A DNA stretch of 64,000 nucleotides from Halioxenophilus aromaticivorans (GTDB taxonomy: Bacteria; Pseudomonadota; Gammaproteobacteria; Pseudomonadales; Cellvibrionaceae), in NCBI RefSeq assembly GCF_042850945.1, contig NZ_AP031496.1:62001-126000 (forward strand), in the 5' to 3' direction. A model generated the notes under the pieces. That model made no database searches. It worked only from the letters and a program-made list of their open reading frames with translations, and was not told the origin of the DNA. The position numbers and the translations under genes are program-made. Within the stretch, counting starts at the first letter, position 1. Each line of letters starts with the position of its first letter. Of this stretch, positions 1-9,339 are shown piece after piece.

Positions 1-1733
1 CAATCATTGAATCAAAACTAATTTTACCTCGTCACCTTAATGGACGCAGTCGCTTAGACCAGCAGGGTGGTTTTCTAAGTGGATTACAGAATCGTAATAA
101 TCGCCGATTGGCGCAGTTCAGCCACGGACCCTATCGCAAAGGGTTAACTTACGCACTTAATCATCCTTGGTGGGTGATTGCCGGGGCAGTAGTTTGTTTG
201 GCAATAAGTGTGATTTTGTTGGGCAGTCGCGTGATTCCGTTAGTGACGTTACCGAACTTAGCAGACTATGAAATAGAGGGAGAGTTTGATCTTGATCCCA
301 ATTTAACGCGAGATCAACGGCAATGGGTCATGAACCGCGTGGAAGCGTCATTGCTTTCGACCAACCGAGTCATAGAACAAAAGTACCCGGATATGCTTCG
401 CATGCTGGCCAACTACGCCATCCGTGCGGATACCACGCAATTGTTTGTCGATATCGAATTGGATATAACACAGACTTTGCCGCTCGATGCCCATCAGGTG
501 GCGGCTATTTGGAGGACTCAGCTACCAAATTTACCTGAGATATTGGCGACGAATATAGCCACAGGCCCCAATGGCGATGAGCAGATTGAAATTCAATTAT
601 CCGGCGAAGATTTAACGCAGTTGCACCAGGTAGCGCAGTTGGTGAAGTCTCACTTGCAGGGTATTAACGGTGTAGTCGATGTGCGCGATAGCCAGATGAG
701 TCAATCGCAAGACGTGATCGTTAAATTAAATAAACTAGGATGGACGCTGGGGCTGACTGAAATGGGGTTGCTGAATCAAGTGCGCAATCACGTTTACGGC
801 TTTGAAGCCCAGCGGGTGCAGGTGGGTGAAGAAGAACGTCGTGTTATGTTGCGAAGTTCGGCGTCGTACTTGTCTTCTATCGATGAGCTGCACGAATTGC
901 CCATTGTATTGTCCAGTGGCGAAGCGATTTCGTTGCGGCAGGTTGCTGACATCGAGTACTCCATGTCAGACAGTTTCATTCAGCGGGTTGATGGCCAACG
1001 TACGGTGGTAGTGTACGCCAATACATTGGACGGCGTCAGCGCAGAAAGCGTGGCAGAAAGCGTGGTAGAAGAGCAGTTGCCCAAGATGATCGCGGCGTTT
1101 CCGGGGGTGTCTTATGGATTAGAAGGGGCTGCCAAAGAAGCCAATAAATCCGTACAAAGCTTAACGTATGGTGGCGTATTTGCTGGCTTTTTCATGTTGG
1201 TGCTGTTGGCCATACCCCTTCGTTCCTACCGTCTCACCTTTGTCATTTTGGGAATTTTACCCATGTCGTTTGTCGGCGCCGTTGTTGGCCATTTAATTGT
1301 ACCGGTGGAGTTCAGTTTAATATCCATGTTTGGTGTGATTGCCTTGATGGGGGTTATGGTGAACAACGGCCTGTTATTGGTTGATGCTTACTTAGCGGAA
1401 GTGGCTCGTGGCGTACCAAAACGGGAGGCACTTATAAAGGGGTGCATTAGCCGTTTGCGACCGATTATGTTGACCGCGGTAACTACATTTGCTGGCTTGA
1501 TGCCGTTGTTATGGGAAACTAACCCCGAAGCCTTGTGGTTAATTCCGATAGCAGTGTCCCTTGGAATTGGAATTCTGGTGGCTACTGTTCTAACACTTGT
1601 GTTACTTCCGTCAGTTTTGATGCTGGTTCCGTTACACCCGCTGCACAACCGGCAAAGCGAGTCAGAAGAGATAACCCGAGATAGTACAATACCGTCGCCA
1701 ACGTCGGGTTATGTTCAACGAAGGGCATCCTAA
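1..1733 (+). CDS. RND efflux transporter permease, C-terminal half (5' end outside window)
   Basis: The reading frame is open to the left edge, so the gene starts outside the window; about 576 residues are visible. It begins with ESKLILPRHL, the end of the first half of an AcrB/CzcA-type pump. A transmembrane helix follows (ALNHPWWVIAGAVVCLAISV), then a periplasmic porter region of about 300 residues, then a helix bundle with the family-typical GVIALMGVMVNNGLLLVDAY segment and a last hydrophobic pair. The family is inner-membrane, proton-driven and trimeric, and works with a periplasmic adaptor and usually an outer-membrane channel. Nothing visible tells the substrate. The C-terminal tail after the last helix (RQSESEEITRDSTIPSPTSG) is polar. 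The gene is not followed by a co-directional partner; znuB ends convergently 182 bp downstream. Confidence 0.93.
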   Translation, partial: IIESKLILPRHLNGRSRLDQQGGFLSGLQNRNNRRLAQFSHGPYRKGLTYALNHPWWVIAGAVVCLAISVILLGSRVIPLVTLPNLADYEIEGEFDLDPNLTRDQRQWVMNRVEASLLSTNRVIEQKYPDMLRMLANYAIRADTTQLFVDIELDITQTLPLDAHQVAAIWRTQLPNLPEILATNIATGPNGDEQIEIQLSGEDLTQLHQVAQLVKSHLQGINGVVDVRDSQMSQSQDVIVKLNKLGWTLGLTEMGLLNQVRNHVYGFEAQRVQVGEEERRVMLRSSASYLSSIDELHELPIVLSSGEAISLRQVADIEYSMSDSFIQRVDGQRTVVVYANTLDGVSAESVAESVVEEQLPKMIAAFPGVSYGLEGAAKEANKSVQSLTYGGVFAGFFMLVLLAIPLRSYRLTFVILGILPMSFVGAVVGHLIVPVEFSLISMFGVIALMGVMVNNGLLLVDAYLAEVARGVPKREALIKGCISRLRPIMLTAVTTFAGLMPLLWETNPEALWLIPIAVSLGIGILVATVLTLVLLPSVLMLVPLHPLHNRQSESEEITRDSTIPSPTSGYVQRRAS

Positions 1734-1915
1734 GGTTGAGCACATAGTAGAGTGCGAGTGAGAATGCTTTTACTGAGCCAAATTCAGCCTGTCGAGATAC
1801 GCCGGTTTGCCGTTCCCAGTGATGCTTCTTGTATTCGCTAAGCCTAATTAAACATGCCAGTTCCTAGTAGCTAGCGGATGACTCTTACGGTGAGTGCCGC
1901 TGCTAATCATCCCTC

Positions 1916-2704
1916 TTAGCAGTGTTCCTTGGCGGCCAAGCTCAACAAAAACAAAATCGCCGCACACAACACAATAGATGGCCCGGCCGGGCTGTCCCAG
2001 AAGTAACTGGCGGTTAGGCCACCGATCACCGAAGTCATTCCCAATAGGCTGGCAAAAATGGCCATTTGTTCTGGGGTTTTACTCAGCTTGCGGCTGGTGG
2101 CGGCGGGGATAATTAATAGCGCGGTAATCAGCAACACACCCACCACTTTCATAGCAATGGCAATCACTAAGGCCATTAACAACATCAGGCTGGCGCGCAC
2201 CCAAAACACCGGCACATTCTCAACATGGGCTAAATCTTCGTCCACCGTTATGGCCAGCATAGGCCGCCATAGGGCGACAATAACCAGCAACACCAAAACA
2301 CTGATAGCGCCAATGGTGATGGCGTCCACCCATTCCACTGCCAATAAATCACCGAATAGATAAGCCGTGATATCCAGACGGTAGTCTGATTGAGTCGCGG
2401 CGATTACCAAGCCGAGGGCCAGGGTGGCGTGGGACAAAATTCCCAGCAGAGTATCGGTGGCTAAAAAGCGTTTTTGCTGCGCCATAACCAGCAACAAGGC
2501 CAAAATTAAGCAGCCACAGGTAACGGCAATATTGATATTGATATCAAACAACCAGCCAAAACTCACACCCAATAAAGCGGAGTGGGCCAAGGTATCTCCA
2601 AAATAGGCCATGCGCCGCCACACCACAAAGCAACCCAGCGGGCCGGCAACCATGGCTACTGCCAGGCCGGCAAACAGCGCAAGTACAATAAATTCAGGTA
2701 TCAC
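1916..2704 (-). CDS. znuB: Zinc ABC transporter permease ZnuB
   Basis: 262 residues, almost entirely hydrophobic, with about eight predicted membrane segments. This is the usual size and character of the ABC-3 (ZnuB/MntB) permeases that carry Zn2+ across the inner membrane. Family signatures include GPLGCFVVWRRMAYFGDTLA near the N-terminus and the ALLIIPAATSRKLSKTPEQM segment, which is the coupling region facing the ATPase. It lies 27 bp downstream of znuC on the same strand and is divergent from znuA, the standard znu arrangement. Assignment to zinc rather than manganese rests on the histidine-rich ZnuA partner and on synteny with Pseudomonas znu next to polA. Confidence 0.95.
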   Translation of the reverse strand: MIPEFIVLALFAGLAVAMVAGPLGCFVVWRRMAYFGDTLAHSALLGVSFGWLFDININIAVTCGCLILALLLVMAQQKRFLATDTLLGILSHATLALGLVIAATQSDYRLDITAYLFGDLLAVEWVDAITIGAISVLVLLVIVALWRPMLAITVDEDLAHVENVPVFWVRASLMLLMALVIAIAMKVVGVLLITALLIIPAATSRKLSKTPEQMAIFASLLGMTSVIGGLTASYFWDSPAGPSIVLCAAILFLLSLAAKEHC

Positions 2705-2731
2705 GAGGGCATTCAGTCGCTTAAAAACAAG

Positions 2732-3469
2732 TTAAGGATCACAGCATTCACCGCTGCCATGGCGGTGTTGGTGATCGTGATGGTGGGTGTACATGGCCAC
2801 GCCAGTGTCTTGCTCGCGGCCGAACAGCTCCAAAAAGGCCGGGTCGGCGCTGACGTTTTCAGGGTGGCCTTGGCAACAGATATGGTGGTTTAGGCAAATA
2901 ACGGTATCGGTTTGCGCCATTACCAGGTGCAAATCGTGGGAGATCATCAGCACGCCACAATGAAGCTCATCGCGCAGTTGGCCAATTAAGCCATACAACT
3001 GCGATTGGCCGGCGATATCCACGCCTTGAACGGGTTCATCCAAAACCAGAATATCCGGCTTGCGTAAAATAGCTCGGGCTAACATCACCCGCTGCAGCTC
3101 ACCACCGGACAGCTTACTCATGGCTTGTTGGCGTAGGTCGGCCACGCCGACCCTGGCTAATGCGCGGGCGATATCGTCTTTGCCGCTGCGGGTGAGGGCC
3201 AAAAACCGATACACAGTGAGTGGCATGGTGGCATCGATAAACAACTTTTGTGGCATATAGCCTACAACAGCGCCGGGTTTGCGGGTGATCACACCGGAAT
3301 CCGCCGCCTGCAAATTGAGCAATATCTTCACCAGCGTGGTCTTACCCGCGCCATTGGGGCCAATAAGCGTTAGTATCTCGCCTGCGCTCAAGCTCAGATG
3401 AACATCGCTGAGAATTGCTTTGCCATCTCGCGTAAAATGAACGTTGCTTGCGGCCAACAATTGAGTCAA
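2732..3469 (-). CDS. znuC: Zinc ABC transporter ATP-binding protein ZnuC
   Basis: 245-residue ABC ATPase. Walker A is GPNGAGKTTL (about residues 38-47), the signature motif is LSGGELQRVMLARA, and Walker B is ILVLDEPVQGVD, followed by the switch histidine in MISHDLHLV. It powers ZnuB-mediated zinc uptake. The C-terminus is strikingly metal-binding in character (THHHDHQHRHGSGECCD), with many histidines and two cysteines. His-rich tails occur in some ZnuC proteins and could sense or store zinc; that role is inference. First gene of the znuCB transcript, divergent from znuA across an 84-bp gap. I looked in that gap for a Zur palindrome and did not see a convincing one. Confidence 0.95.
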   Translation of the reverse strand: MTQLLAASNVHFTRDGKAILSDVHLSLSAGEILTLIGPNGAGKTTLVKILLNLQAADSGVITRKPGAVVGYMPQKLFIDATMPLTVYRFLALTRSGKDDIARALARVGVADLRQQAMSKLSGGELQRVMLARAILRKPDILVLDEPVQGVDIAGQSQLYGLIGQLRDELHCGVLMISHDLHLVMAQTDTVICLNHHICCQGHPENVSADPAFLELFGREQDTGVAMYTHHHDHQHRHGSGECCDP

Positions 3470-3553
3470 AGGGTTCCCCAGGGGTTTAAATCATCACTGC
3501 GGGCGATAGGACTCCCGCGGCCGCTATTAGACCATTGTATTGAAAGTGGGTAA

Positions 3554-4471
3554 ATGAAGAACCAAACAAACCCCAACCCGGCAGGGCTCTGCCTGTTATT
3601 GATCAGCGCGCTGATGCTGCTGGCAGCCCCCGTGCGGGCCACCACGGTGGTGGCCAGTATTCAACCGGTGTATCTGCTGGCCCGAGAAGTTCTGGCACCC
3701 CAGGTGCAAGTGCAGCGCCTACTGCCGCCTGGTGTTACGCCCCATGGCTTTCAAATGGCGGTTTCCCAGCGGCGAATGCTAGAACAAGCCGATGTGATCG
3801 TTTGGGTTGGGCCCCAGTTAGAGACCTTTCTCACCTCGGTGCTGCGCAACAAAGACAACCTGGCCTTGGCCAGCGTGCCCGCGTTGCAATGGCCTGCCAG
3901 AGGCAGTGACCACAGCCACAACAACAGTCAAAAGAACAGTCACAACGGGCAGGACCCGCATATCTGGCTGAGCCCGGCCAATGCCTTGGTGATGGCCCAG
4001 GCAATTGTGGAGGCCGTTGGCCGGTTAGAGCCAAGCTTGCAACCCGCGTTGGCTACCAACTTGGCCCGGTTTACCCAGCAGTTACAAGCACAGCAACGGC
4101 AGTGGCAACAGAGCTTGCAGGCGGTGAGCGCACAACCCTGGTTGCTGTACCACGATGCCGCGCAACACTTTGAGCAGTTCTTTAACCTGCGCCAATACCA
4201 AACAGTAACGCGCACCCCAGAATCCAAACCCGGTGCCCGGTACCTACATCAATTGCGCCAGCAAATCACCCCCGGGCAGTGCCTGCTGGTGGAGGCATAT
4301 TACCCCACCAAACAAGCCGATAAACTGGCCCAAGAATTTAATTTGCGGGCCACGCCCTACGACCCGCTCGGTACCCAAGCCAACAGTTACCTTGAATTAA
4401 TCTCTGCCATGGTGCGCCAAGTAGAACACTGCCTAGCACCCGGTTTAGCCACGAACAACAACAGCAATTAA
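3554..4471 (+). CDS. znuA: Zinc ABC transporter periplasmic binding protein ZnuA
   Basis: 305 residues with a signal peptide (hydrophobic LCLLLISALMLLAAPVRA, likely cleaved before TTVVAS). Cluster A-I solute-binding fold: VVASIQPVYLLAREV, then the first metal histidine in GVTPHGFQM. A short histidine/asparagine loop follows (HSHNNSQKNSHNGQDPH), characteristic of zinc rather than manganese binders. Further ligand regions are QDPHIWLSP, LLYHDAAQHF and DPLG near the C-terminus. It captures Zn2+ in the periplasm and hands it to ZnuB. Only 7 bp separate its stop codon from polA, so polA may be partly read through from the znuA promoter. Confidence 0.95.
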   Translation: MKNQTNPNPAGLCLLLISALMLLAAPVRATTVVASIQPVYLLAREVLAPQVQVQRLLPPGVTPHGFQMAVSQRRMLEQADVIVWVGPQLETFLTSVLRNKDNLALASVPALQWPARGSDHSHNNSQKNSHNGQDPHIWLSPANALVMAQAIVEAVGRLEPSLQPALATNLARFTQQLQAQQRQWQQSLQAVSAQPWLLYHDAAQHFEQFFNLRQYQTVTRTPESKPGARYLHQLRQQITPGQCLLVEAYYPTKQADKLAQEFNLRATPYDPLGTQANSYLELISAMVRQVEHCLAPGLATNNNSN

Positions 4472-4478
4472 AAACAAT

Positions 4479-7199
4479 ATGAGTAAAAAAGCCCCCCTAG
4501 TACTGGTTGATGGTTCCTCTTATTTATACCGCGCATTCCATGCCATGCCGCGTTTAACCAGCACCAAAGGCCAAGAAACCGGCGCAGTGCGTGGTGTAAT
4601 CAGCATGCTGCGCCGTATGGAAAAAGACTTCCCCGACAGCCCCGTAGCGGTTATTTTTGATGCTAAAGGCAAAACCTTCCGCGATGAGATCTATGCCGAA
4701 TACAAAGCCAATCGGCCACCCATGCCGGATGAGCTGCGCAGCCAAATAGAACCCATCCACAGCATTATCAAAGCCATGGGCGTGCCGCTGATTATCATCG
4801 ATGGAGTGGAAGCCGATGATGTTATCGGTACGCTGGCAGGGCAAGCCATAGAGCAGGGCATCGAGGTAGTGGTATCTACCGGCGATAAAGACATGGCGCA
4901 ATTGGTGAATAGCCACGTCACCCTCGTAAACACCATGAACGACACCACCATGGACCCGCAAGGCGTACAAGATAAATTCGGCATACCGCCGGAGCTAATT
5001 ATCGACTTCCTAGCGCTGATGGGTGACAAGGTGGATAACATCCCCGGCGTTCCAGGTGTGGGCGAAAAAACCGCTCTAGGGTTGCTACAAGGCCTGGGCA
5101 GTTTAGATACCATCTACGACAACCTCGATAAAATCAAAGGTCTGAGCTTTCGCGGCGCTAAAACCATGGCCAAAAAACTCGAAGACAACAAAGACAACGC
5201 CTATTTGTCCTACGAGCTGGCCACCATTAAAACCGATGTTGCCCTAGAGGTTGGGCTGTCTGATATCAAGCACCCCGAGCCCGACCAAGCGCAATTGCTT
5301 GAGTTATTCAAAGAGTACGAATTCAAATCTTGGGTTAGCGAACTAGAAAAAGCCAGCGACGGGCCGGTGGCTGAGGCGGAGCCCGAGATCGAAAAAGATT
5401 ACCAAATTATATTGGATGCCGAAGCGTTAGACACATGGCTAGAAAAGCTCACGGCGGCGGAGTTGTTCGCCTTTGATACCGAAACCACCAGCCTAAATTA
5501 CATGCAGGCAGAGATCGTGGGTGTATCGTTTGCGGTGCAAGTCGGGGAGGCCGCCTACGTACCCTGCGGCCACGACTACCTAGGCGCACCGGCGCAAATC
5601 AGCCGCGATGAACTACTGCAAAAGCTAAAGCCACTTTTAGAAGACCCCAGCGTTAAAAAAGTTGGCCAAAACTTAAAGTACGATCGCAACGTACTGCGTA
5701 ACTACGACATTACCTTGCAGGGTATCGAGTACGACACCATGTTGGAATCCTACGTGCTCAATTCCGTTGCAACGCGCCACGACATGGACAGCCTAGCGGA
5801 ATTTTACCTCAACAAAAAAACCATTCATTTTGAAGACATAGCCGGCAAAGGCGTCAAGCAACTCACATTTAATCAAATTGAGTTAGACAAAGCCGGCCCC
5901 TACGCCGCAGAAGATGCCGACATTACCCTGCAGCTGCACAACACGCTGTGGCCCAAATTAAGCGCAGAAAGCTCCCTACAAAGCGTGGTGGAAACCATCG
6001 AAGTGCCGCTGGTATCCGTGTTGTCGGATATAGAACGCACCGGTGCCCTGGTGGACGTTAGTCAGTTAAATAAGCAAAGCGACGAAATCGCTAAGCGCCT
6101 CGGCGAAATAGAGCAAGAAGCCTATGGCTTGGCCGGCGAAGAATTTAATTTGGCTTCGCCCAAACAATTGGGCCAAATACTGTTTGAAAAACTCGAAATC
6201 CCAGCGCTGAAAAAAACCAAAACCGGCACGCCATCCACCGCAGAAGATGTATTGCAAGAGTTGGCGTTGGACTACCCGTTGCCCAAGGTGATTTTAGAGT
6301 ATCGTGGTTTGGCGAAATTAAAATCCACCTACACTGATAAACTGCCGCTGATGGTGGATGCCGCATCCGGTCGTATCCACACCTCTTATCATCAAGCCGT
6401 GGCCGCCACCGGGCGATTATCGTCGTCCGATCCCAACCTACAAAATATTCCCATCCGCACCAGCGAAGGCCGTCGCATTCGCAAGGCGTTTATTGCCCCC
6501 AAAGGCTACAAGGTGGTGGCTGCGGATTATTCCCAAATAGAATTGCGAATAATGGCGCACCTATCCGGTGACCAAGGTTTACTGTCTGCGTTTCAAAATG
6601 ATTTGGACGTGCACAAAGCCACCGCTGCGGAAGTGTTTGGTGTAGAGGTGGATAACGTCAGCTCGGACCAGCGGCGCAGCGCTAAAGCCATTAACTTTGG
6701 GTTAATTTACGGTATGTCCGCGTTTGGCCTATCGCGCCAGCTCAATATTGCACGTGGTGACGCTCAAGGTTACATCGATAAATATTTTGAGCGTTACCCC
6801 GGCGTAGCCGAATTTATGGACGAGATCCGGGCCAGCGCTGCCGAAAAGGGTTACGTAGAAACGTTGATGGGGCGCAGGCTCTATTTACCAGAAATTAACT
6901 CTAAAAATGGCATGCGTCGCCAGGCTGCGGAGCGCACGGCCATTAACGCACCCATGCAAGGCAGTGCCGCGGATATTATTAAAACAGCAATGATTCAAGT
7001 ACACAGCTGGCTCGCTGATAGCGAGCTAGACGCTCGTATCATTATGCAAGTACACGATGAATTGGTGTTAGAAGTGGAAGCATCGGTAGTAGACGGCGTG
7101 AAACAGAAGCTGTGTGATTTGATGTCACAGGCGTTGGACTTGCGTGTGCCTTTATTGGTGGAGGCCGGTGTAGGGGACAGCTGGGACGAGGCGCACTAG
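4479..7199 (+). CDS. polA: DNA polymerase I
   Basis: 906 residues, close to the usual proteobacterial length. Three domains in order: 5' nuclease (about 1-290; DGSSYLYRAFHA, GVEADDVIGTLA, STGDKDMAQLV, GDKVDNIPGVPGVGEKTA); 3'-5' exonuclease (about 310-500), where the acidic residues appear intact (FAFDTETTSL, YDTMLESYV, YAAEDADITLQL); and the family A polymerase (about 520-906), with ATGRLSSSDPNLQNIPIR, ADYSQIELRIMAHLSGD near residue 682, RRSAKAINFGLIYGMS and MQVHDELVLEV near 859. It fills gaps and removes RNA primers in replication and repair. The ATG at 4479 gives the expected N-terminus MSKKAPLVLVDGSSYLYRAF. Confidence 0.98.
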   Translation: MSKKAPLVLVDGSSYLYRAFHAMPRLTSTKGQETGAVRGVISMLRRMEKDFPDSPVAVIFDAKGKTFRDEIYAEYKANRPPMPDELRSQIEPIHSIIKAMGVPLIIIDGVEADDVIGTLAGQAIEQGIEVVVSTGDKDMAQLVNSHVTLVNTMNDTTMDPQGVQDKFGIPPELIIDFLALMGDKVDNIPGVPGVGEKTALGLLQGLGSLDTIYDNLDKIKGLSFRGAKTMAKKLEDNKDNAYLSYELATIKTDVALEVGLSDIKHPEPDQAQLLELFKEYEFKSWVSELEKASDGPVAEAEPEIEKDYQIILDAEALDTWLEKLTAAELFAFDTETTSLNYMQAEIVGVSFAVQVGEAAYVPCGHDYLGAPAQISRDELLQKLKPLLEDPSVKKVGQNLKYDRNVLRNYDITLQGIEYDTMLESYVLNSVATRHDMDSLAEFYLNKKTIHFEDIAGKGVKQLTFNQIELDKAGPYAAEDADITLQLHNTLWPKLSAESSLQSVVETIEVPLVSVLSDIERTGALVDVSQLNKQSDEIAKRLGEIEQEAYGLAGEEFNLASPKQLGQILFEKLEIPALKKTKTGTPSTAEDVLQELALDYPLPKVILEYRGLAKLKSTYTDKLPLMVDAASGRIHTSYHQAVAATGRLSSSDPNLQNIPIRTSEGRRIRKAFIAPKGYKVVAADYSQIELRIMAHLSGDQGLLSAFQNDLDVHKATAAEVFGVEVDNVSSDQRRSAKAINFGLIYGMSAFGLSRQLNIARGDAQGYIDKYFERYPGVAEFMDEIRASAAEKGYVETLMGRRLYLPEINSKNGMRRQAAERTAINAPMQGSAADIIKTAMIQVHSWLADSELDARIIMQVHDELVLEVEASVVDGVKQKLCDLMSQALDLRVPLLVEAGVGDSWDEAH

Positions 7200-7210
7200 C
7201 GCCTCTTTCT
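7188..7210 (+). terminator. Probable rho-independent terminator overlapping the polA stop
   Basis: A perfect 7-bp stem GAGGCGC / GCGCCTC with loop ACTA includes the TAG stop codon of polA and is followed by TTTCT. The T tract is short, so termination may be partial. No other terminator is seen before the convergent gene at 7268. Confidence 0.5.
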
Positions 7211-7267
7211 GCCTAGCGTGATAAATAAAGTGTGGTATATAACAGTGGTTATAACAACAGCAGTGGA

Positions 7268-7543
7268 CTAGGCCATATAGAATTTGAGTAGAGTGCGCCG
7301 TGCTTGTACGATAATTTTTCGCGTGGCGTAGGCTTTGGCAAAGGTCGCTTTGCCGCCGGCGAGCCCATAGAGCGCACCCAGCGCTGCAGAAGAAAGCAGT
7401 ACCTTGGGTTTCTCTGCTTGGTGGCTGCACCAAGCACCCATGTTACGAGCAGCCGATACATTTTCAATGAGGCTCTCGTAAGCATCTAATTCATCTTTGC
7501 GGCATTGTTTTTTTTGAGCAAGGTAATGATTCAACATGTTCAA
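7268..7543 (-). CDS. Small basic protein, third gene of a YqjD-YqjE-like operon (YqjK-like position)
   Basis: 91 residues, basic (KKQCRKDELDAY; RKIIVQARRTLLKFYMA), with one weakly hydrophobic segment (VLLSSAALGALYGLAGG). I do not recognise the family from sequence. It follows a holin-X-like and a DUF883-like gene on the same strand, the order of E. coli yqjD-yqjE-yqjK, where the third gene also encodes a short basic protein. It could be a functional counterpart, but homology is not established. The start is the first of two close methionines (MNMLNHYL), 36 bp after the preceding gene. Confidence 0.6.
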   Translation of the reverse strand: MNMLNHYLAQKKQCRKDELDAYESLIENVSAARNMGAWCSHQAEKPKVLLSSAALGALYGLAGGKATFAKAYATRKIIVQARRTLLKFYMA

Positions 7544-7579
7544 GTCTCACATACGTGCGCAGTCTATTTGATCAGTGCG

Positions 7580-8026
7580 CTAGGACTCAGATAATACGAT
7601 CTTTATTAACCGCTCGGTCTTAGGGATGCCGATAGAATCGATAAACCCTTTGAGCGCGTACACCAAGCCGAAAATAATCATCAGCTGGGCGACTATCAAT
7701 GTAAGTATTGTGGCCGCAAGACTCCAGCCTGCGGAGGTAACCAGCAACACACCCACCAGCGCTAAAATGCCTAACCACGCTGACAAAACCATCATCCCTA
7801 CTAGGGAAGAGGTGATCAGAACTAAAGTAATACTGATCTTAGACAGGTTTAATTCGGCGACTAGTAGTCGCCATAGGCTACTGACGCTGTGGGCACTGGC
7901 CGAGCCAAATTTGCCGGCTAAGGCAGCTCCGGCAGCGAAGTCTTCGGTACGGACTCCGCCGGGTGCCGGTGCGATATTCTCTCGCGCACCGAAGGGCTGC
8001 TGTGTGCTCTGTGTCGTGTGTTGCAC
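7580..8026 (-). CDS. Phage-holin-family (YqjE-like) membrane protein
   Basis: 148 residues. A polar N-terminus is followed by a short amphipathic stretch (SVSSLWRLLVAELNLSKISI) and two long membrane helices (LVLITSSLVGMMVLSAWLGI and WSLAATILTLIVAQLMIIFG). This matches the Holin-X / YqjE family, which despite the name is mostly chromosomal and not lytic. It sits between the DUF883 gene and the small basic gene. The C-terminus KTERLIKIVLSES is cytosolic by the positive-inside rule. Probable envelope-associated stress or stationary-phase operon by analogy with E. coli yqjCDEK; that role is inferred. Confidence 0.75.
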   Translation of the reverse strand: MQHTTQSTQQPFGARENIAPAPGGVRTEDFAAGAALAGKFGSASAHSVSSLWRLLVAELNLSKISITLVLITSSLVGMMVLSAWLGILALVGVLLVTSAGWSLAATILTLIVAQLMIIFGLVYALKGFIDSIGIPKTERLIKIVLSES

Positions 8027-8063
8027 GGTTCTTTCTCTACACTTGCTCTAGGGCTGTAACTGA

Positions 8064-8366
8064 TTACTTACGTTTGCCCAATAGAGCGGCTACTAAAGCG
8101 CCGGCAGTAAATGCGGCGCCAATGGTTAGCACTGGGTTGCGGCGCGCGAAGTCTTTCGACTGCTCAAGGCCATCATTAAATTTTTGCTTGGCCTCATCAG
8201 ACTTTTCTTTGACGTAAGCCGAGGTATCTTCGCTGCCAGTGCGCAGGCGCTGCTCCATTTGCTCGAGCTTCGGGCTTGCTTGGTCGATGGCGTTATGGGC
8301 TGCCGCAGCAACGCGCTCAGCAACGGTGTGGTTGGTAGGTTCTGTAATGGTGTTTGCTTTACTCAT
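8064..8366 (-). CDS. DUF883 / YqjD-ElaB-like membrane-anchored protein
   Basis: 100 residues: a long charged amphipathic helical region (ERVAAAAHNAIDQASPKLEQ, then EDTSAYVKEKSDEAKQKFND), then the conserved NPVLTIGAAFTAGALVAALLG C-terminal membrane anchor ending in GKRK. This is the architecture of YqjD/ElaB/YgaM, tail-anchored inner-membrane proteins of stationary phase; E. coli YqjD binds ribosomes. First gene of a three-gene minus-strand operon. AGGAG sits upstream of the ATG (reverse complement of ctcctg near 8376). Confidence 0.85.
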   Translation of the reverse strand: MSKANTITEPTNHTVAERVAAAAHNAIDQASPKLEQMEQRLRTGSEDTSAYVKEKSDEAKQKFNDGLEQSKDFARRNPVLTIGAAFTAGALVAALLGKRK

Positions 8367-8614
8367 GGTGAAACTCCTGGTGTGCCTATTTTGTTGCGCA
8401 TAATTGCGTTGGAGGAAACGGCTTGGCTGTTTCCGATTGTAATATTACTAACGCAAAAGGCTTGCCAAAAAATGAAATCCCGTAATTACGGGCGTTCTAG
8501 CGGACCACTCAGCACAAAAATTCATTTGTCAGGAAGCTTTTACACACGGTAGATTGTGTTTTTGAACAAGTTACAAATAATATTTTTATTAACGTTTTAA
8601 AGAAGAGATTTTTT

Positions 8615-9193
8615 ATGACAACAATTTTATATGGGTCCACCACATCGCCCTACGTGCGCAGAATTCGTTTGTTGTTAGAAGACAGCGACTATCAGTTTGA
8701 ACCGGTCAATGTGTATGAACAAACCGCGCGGCAAGCGTTCTCCGATATTTCGCCCATTCGCAAATTGCCGGTGTTAAAAATAGACGACAACGTGATCTAC
8801 GATTCCGGTGTCATCTCACAGTACTGGTTAATGCAAGCAGGCGCAGACCCGCTCACGGTACAACAACACAATCTGATCAGCGCGGTGGATGCAGCTACGG
8901 ATTCACTTATCATCATTATGCAGAGTAAAAACTCCGGATTGACTGTGGACGAATCCAAGCTGTTCTACGACCTGCAAATTGGTCGAGTGGAGGCCTGTTT
9001 TGATTGGTTGGAGACGCAGGCGGAGCAGGGCGCATTTGCCCAGTGGGATTACCCCACTATCGCACTGTTAACGCTAGTTGGCTGGGTGGAGTTTCGACAG
9101 CTCAGGGATCTTTCAGTATACCCGGCAATTGAGGCAGCTTTGGCGCCGTTTGCCAATCGCCCCAGTGTGCTGGCCACCGTACCTCAGGCCTAG
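8615..9193 (+). CDS. Glutathione S-transferase family protein
   Basis: 192 residues. The N-terminal thioredoxin-like domain reads TILYGSTTSPYVRRIRLLLE. A serine/threonine pair lies where the active cysteine or serine would be, followed by RKLPVLKIDDNVIYDSGVIS, in which the cis-proline loop (LPVL) and the glutathione-contacting D-S pair are clear. The C-terminal half is helical and shorter than in classical GSTs. Substrate unknown; it could be a conjugating enzyme or a stringent-starvation-like adaptor. AAGAGATTTTTT precedes the ATG. Monocistronic, located between the YqjD-like operon and the small-RNA locus. Confidence 0.88.
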   Translation: MTTILYGSTTSPYVRRIRLLLEDSDYQFEPVNVYEQTARQAFSDISPIRKLPVLKIDDNVIYDSGVISQYWLMQAGADPLTVQQHNLISAVDAATDSLIIIMQSKNSGLTVDESKLFYDLQIGRVEACFDWLETQAEQGAFAQWDYPTIALLTLVGWVEFRQLRDLSVYPAIEAALAPFANRPSVLATVPQA

Positions 9194-9306
9194 CGCAGCG
9201 CGAGCAGAGGCGTCGCCCGGCTGTGGTTTGGTGTCTAGCCGCGCGGACTGGGGTTGGCGCCTAGTGTAAAGTTTACGTAAAGGTGAAAAAAATTTCGACT
9301 TGGAGT

Positions 9307-9333
9307 GAACAAACTCCAATAAGGGCAGTCAGA
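9307..9333 (+). promoter_or_regulatory. Candidate sigma-E/AlgU-type promoter of the small RNA
   Basis: GAACAA (9307-9312), exactly 16 bp, then TCAGA (9329-9333). This resembles the extracytoplasmic-stress consensus GAACTT-N16-TCTGA with three mismatches. A sigma-70-like TATACG at 9335-9340 has no decent -35 at 16-18 bp, so the ECF-type reading is preferred but unproven. Confidence 0.45.
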
Positions 9334-9339
9334 GTATAC

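Noticed and set aside
3470..3553. Zur box between znuC and znuA
   Set aside because: Expected from knowledge of znu regulation, but no convincing AT-rich palindrome of the Zur type is visible in the 84-bp gap.
7580..8026. Phage holin as a sign of a prophage
   Set aside because: The gene belongs to the chromosomal YqjE-like family beside DUF883. No phage structural, integrase or lysis genes are nearby.
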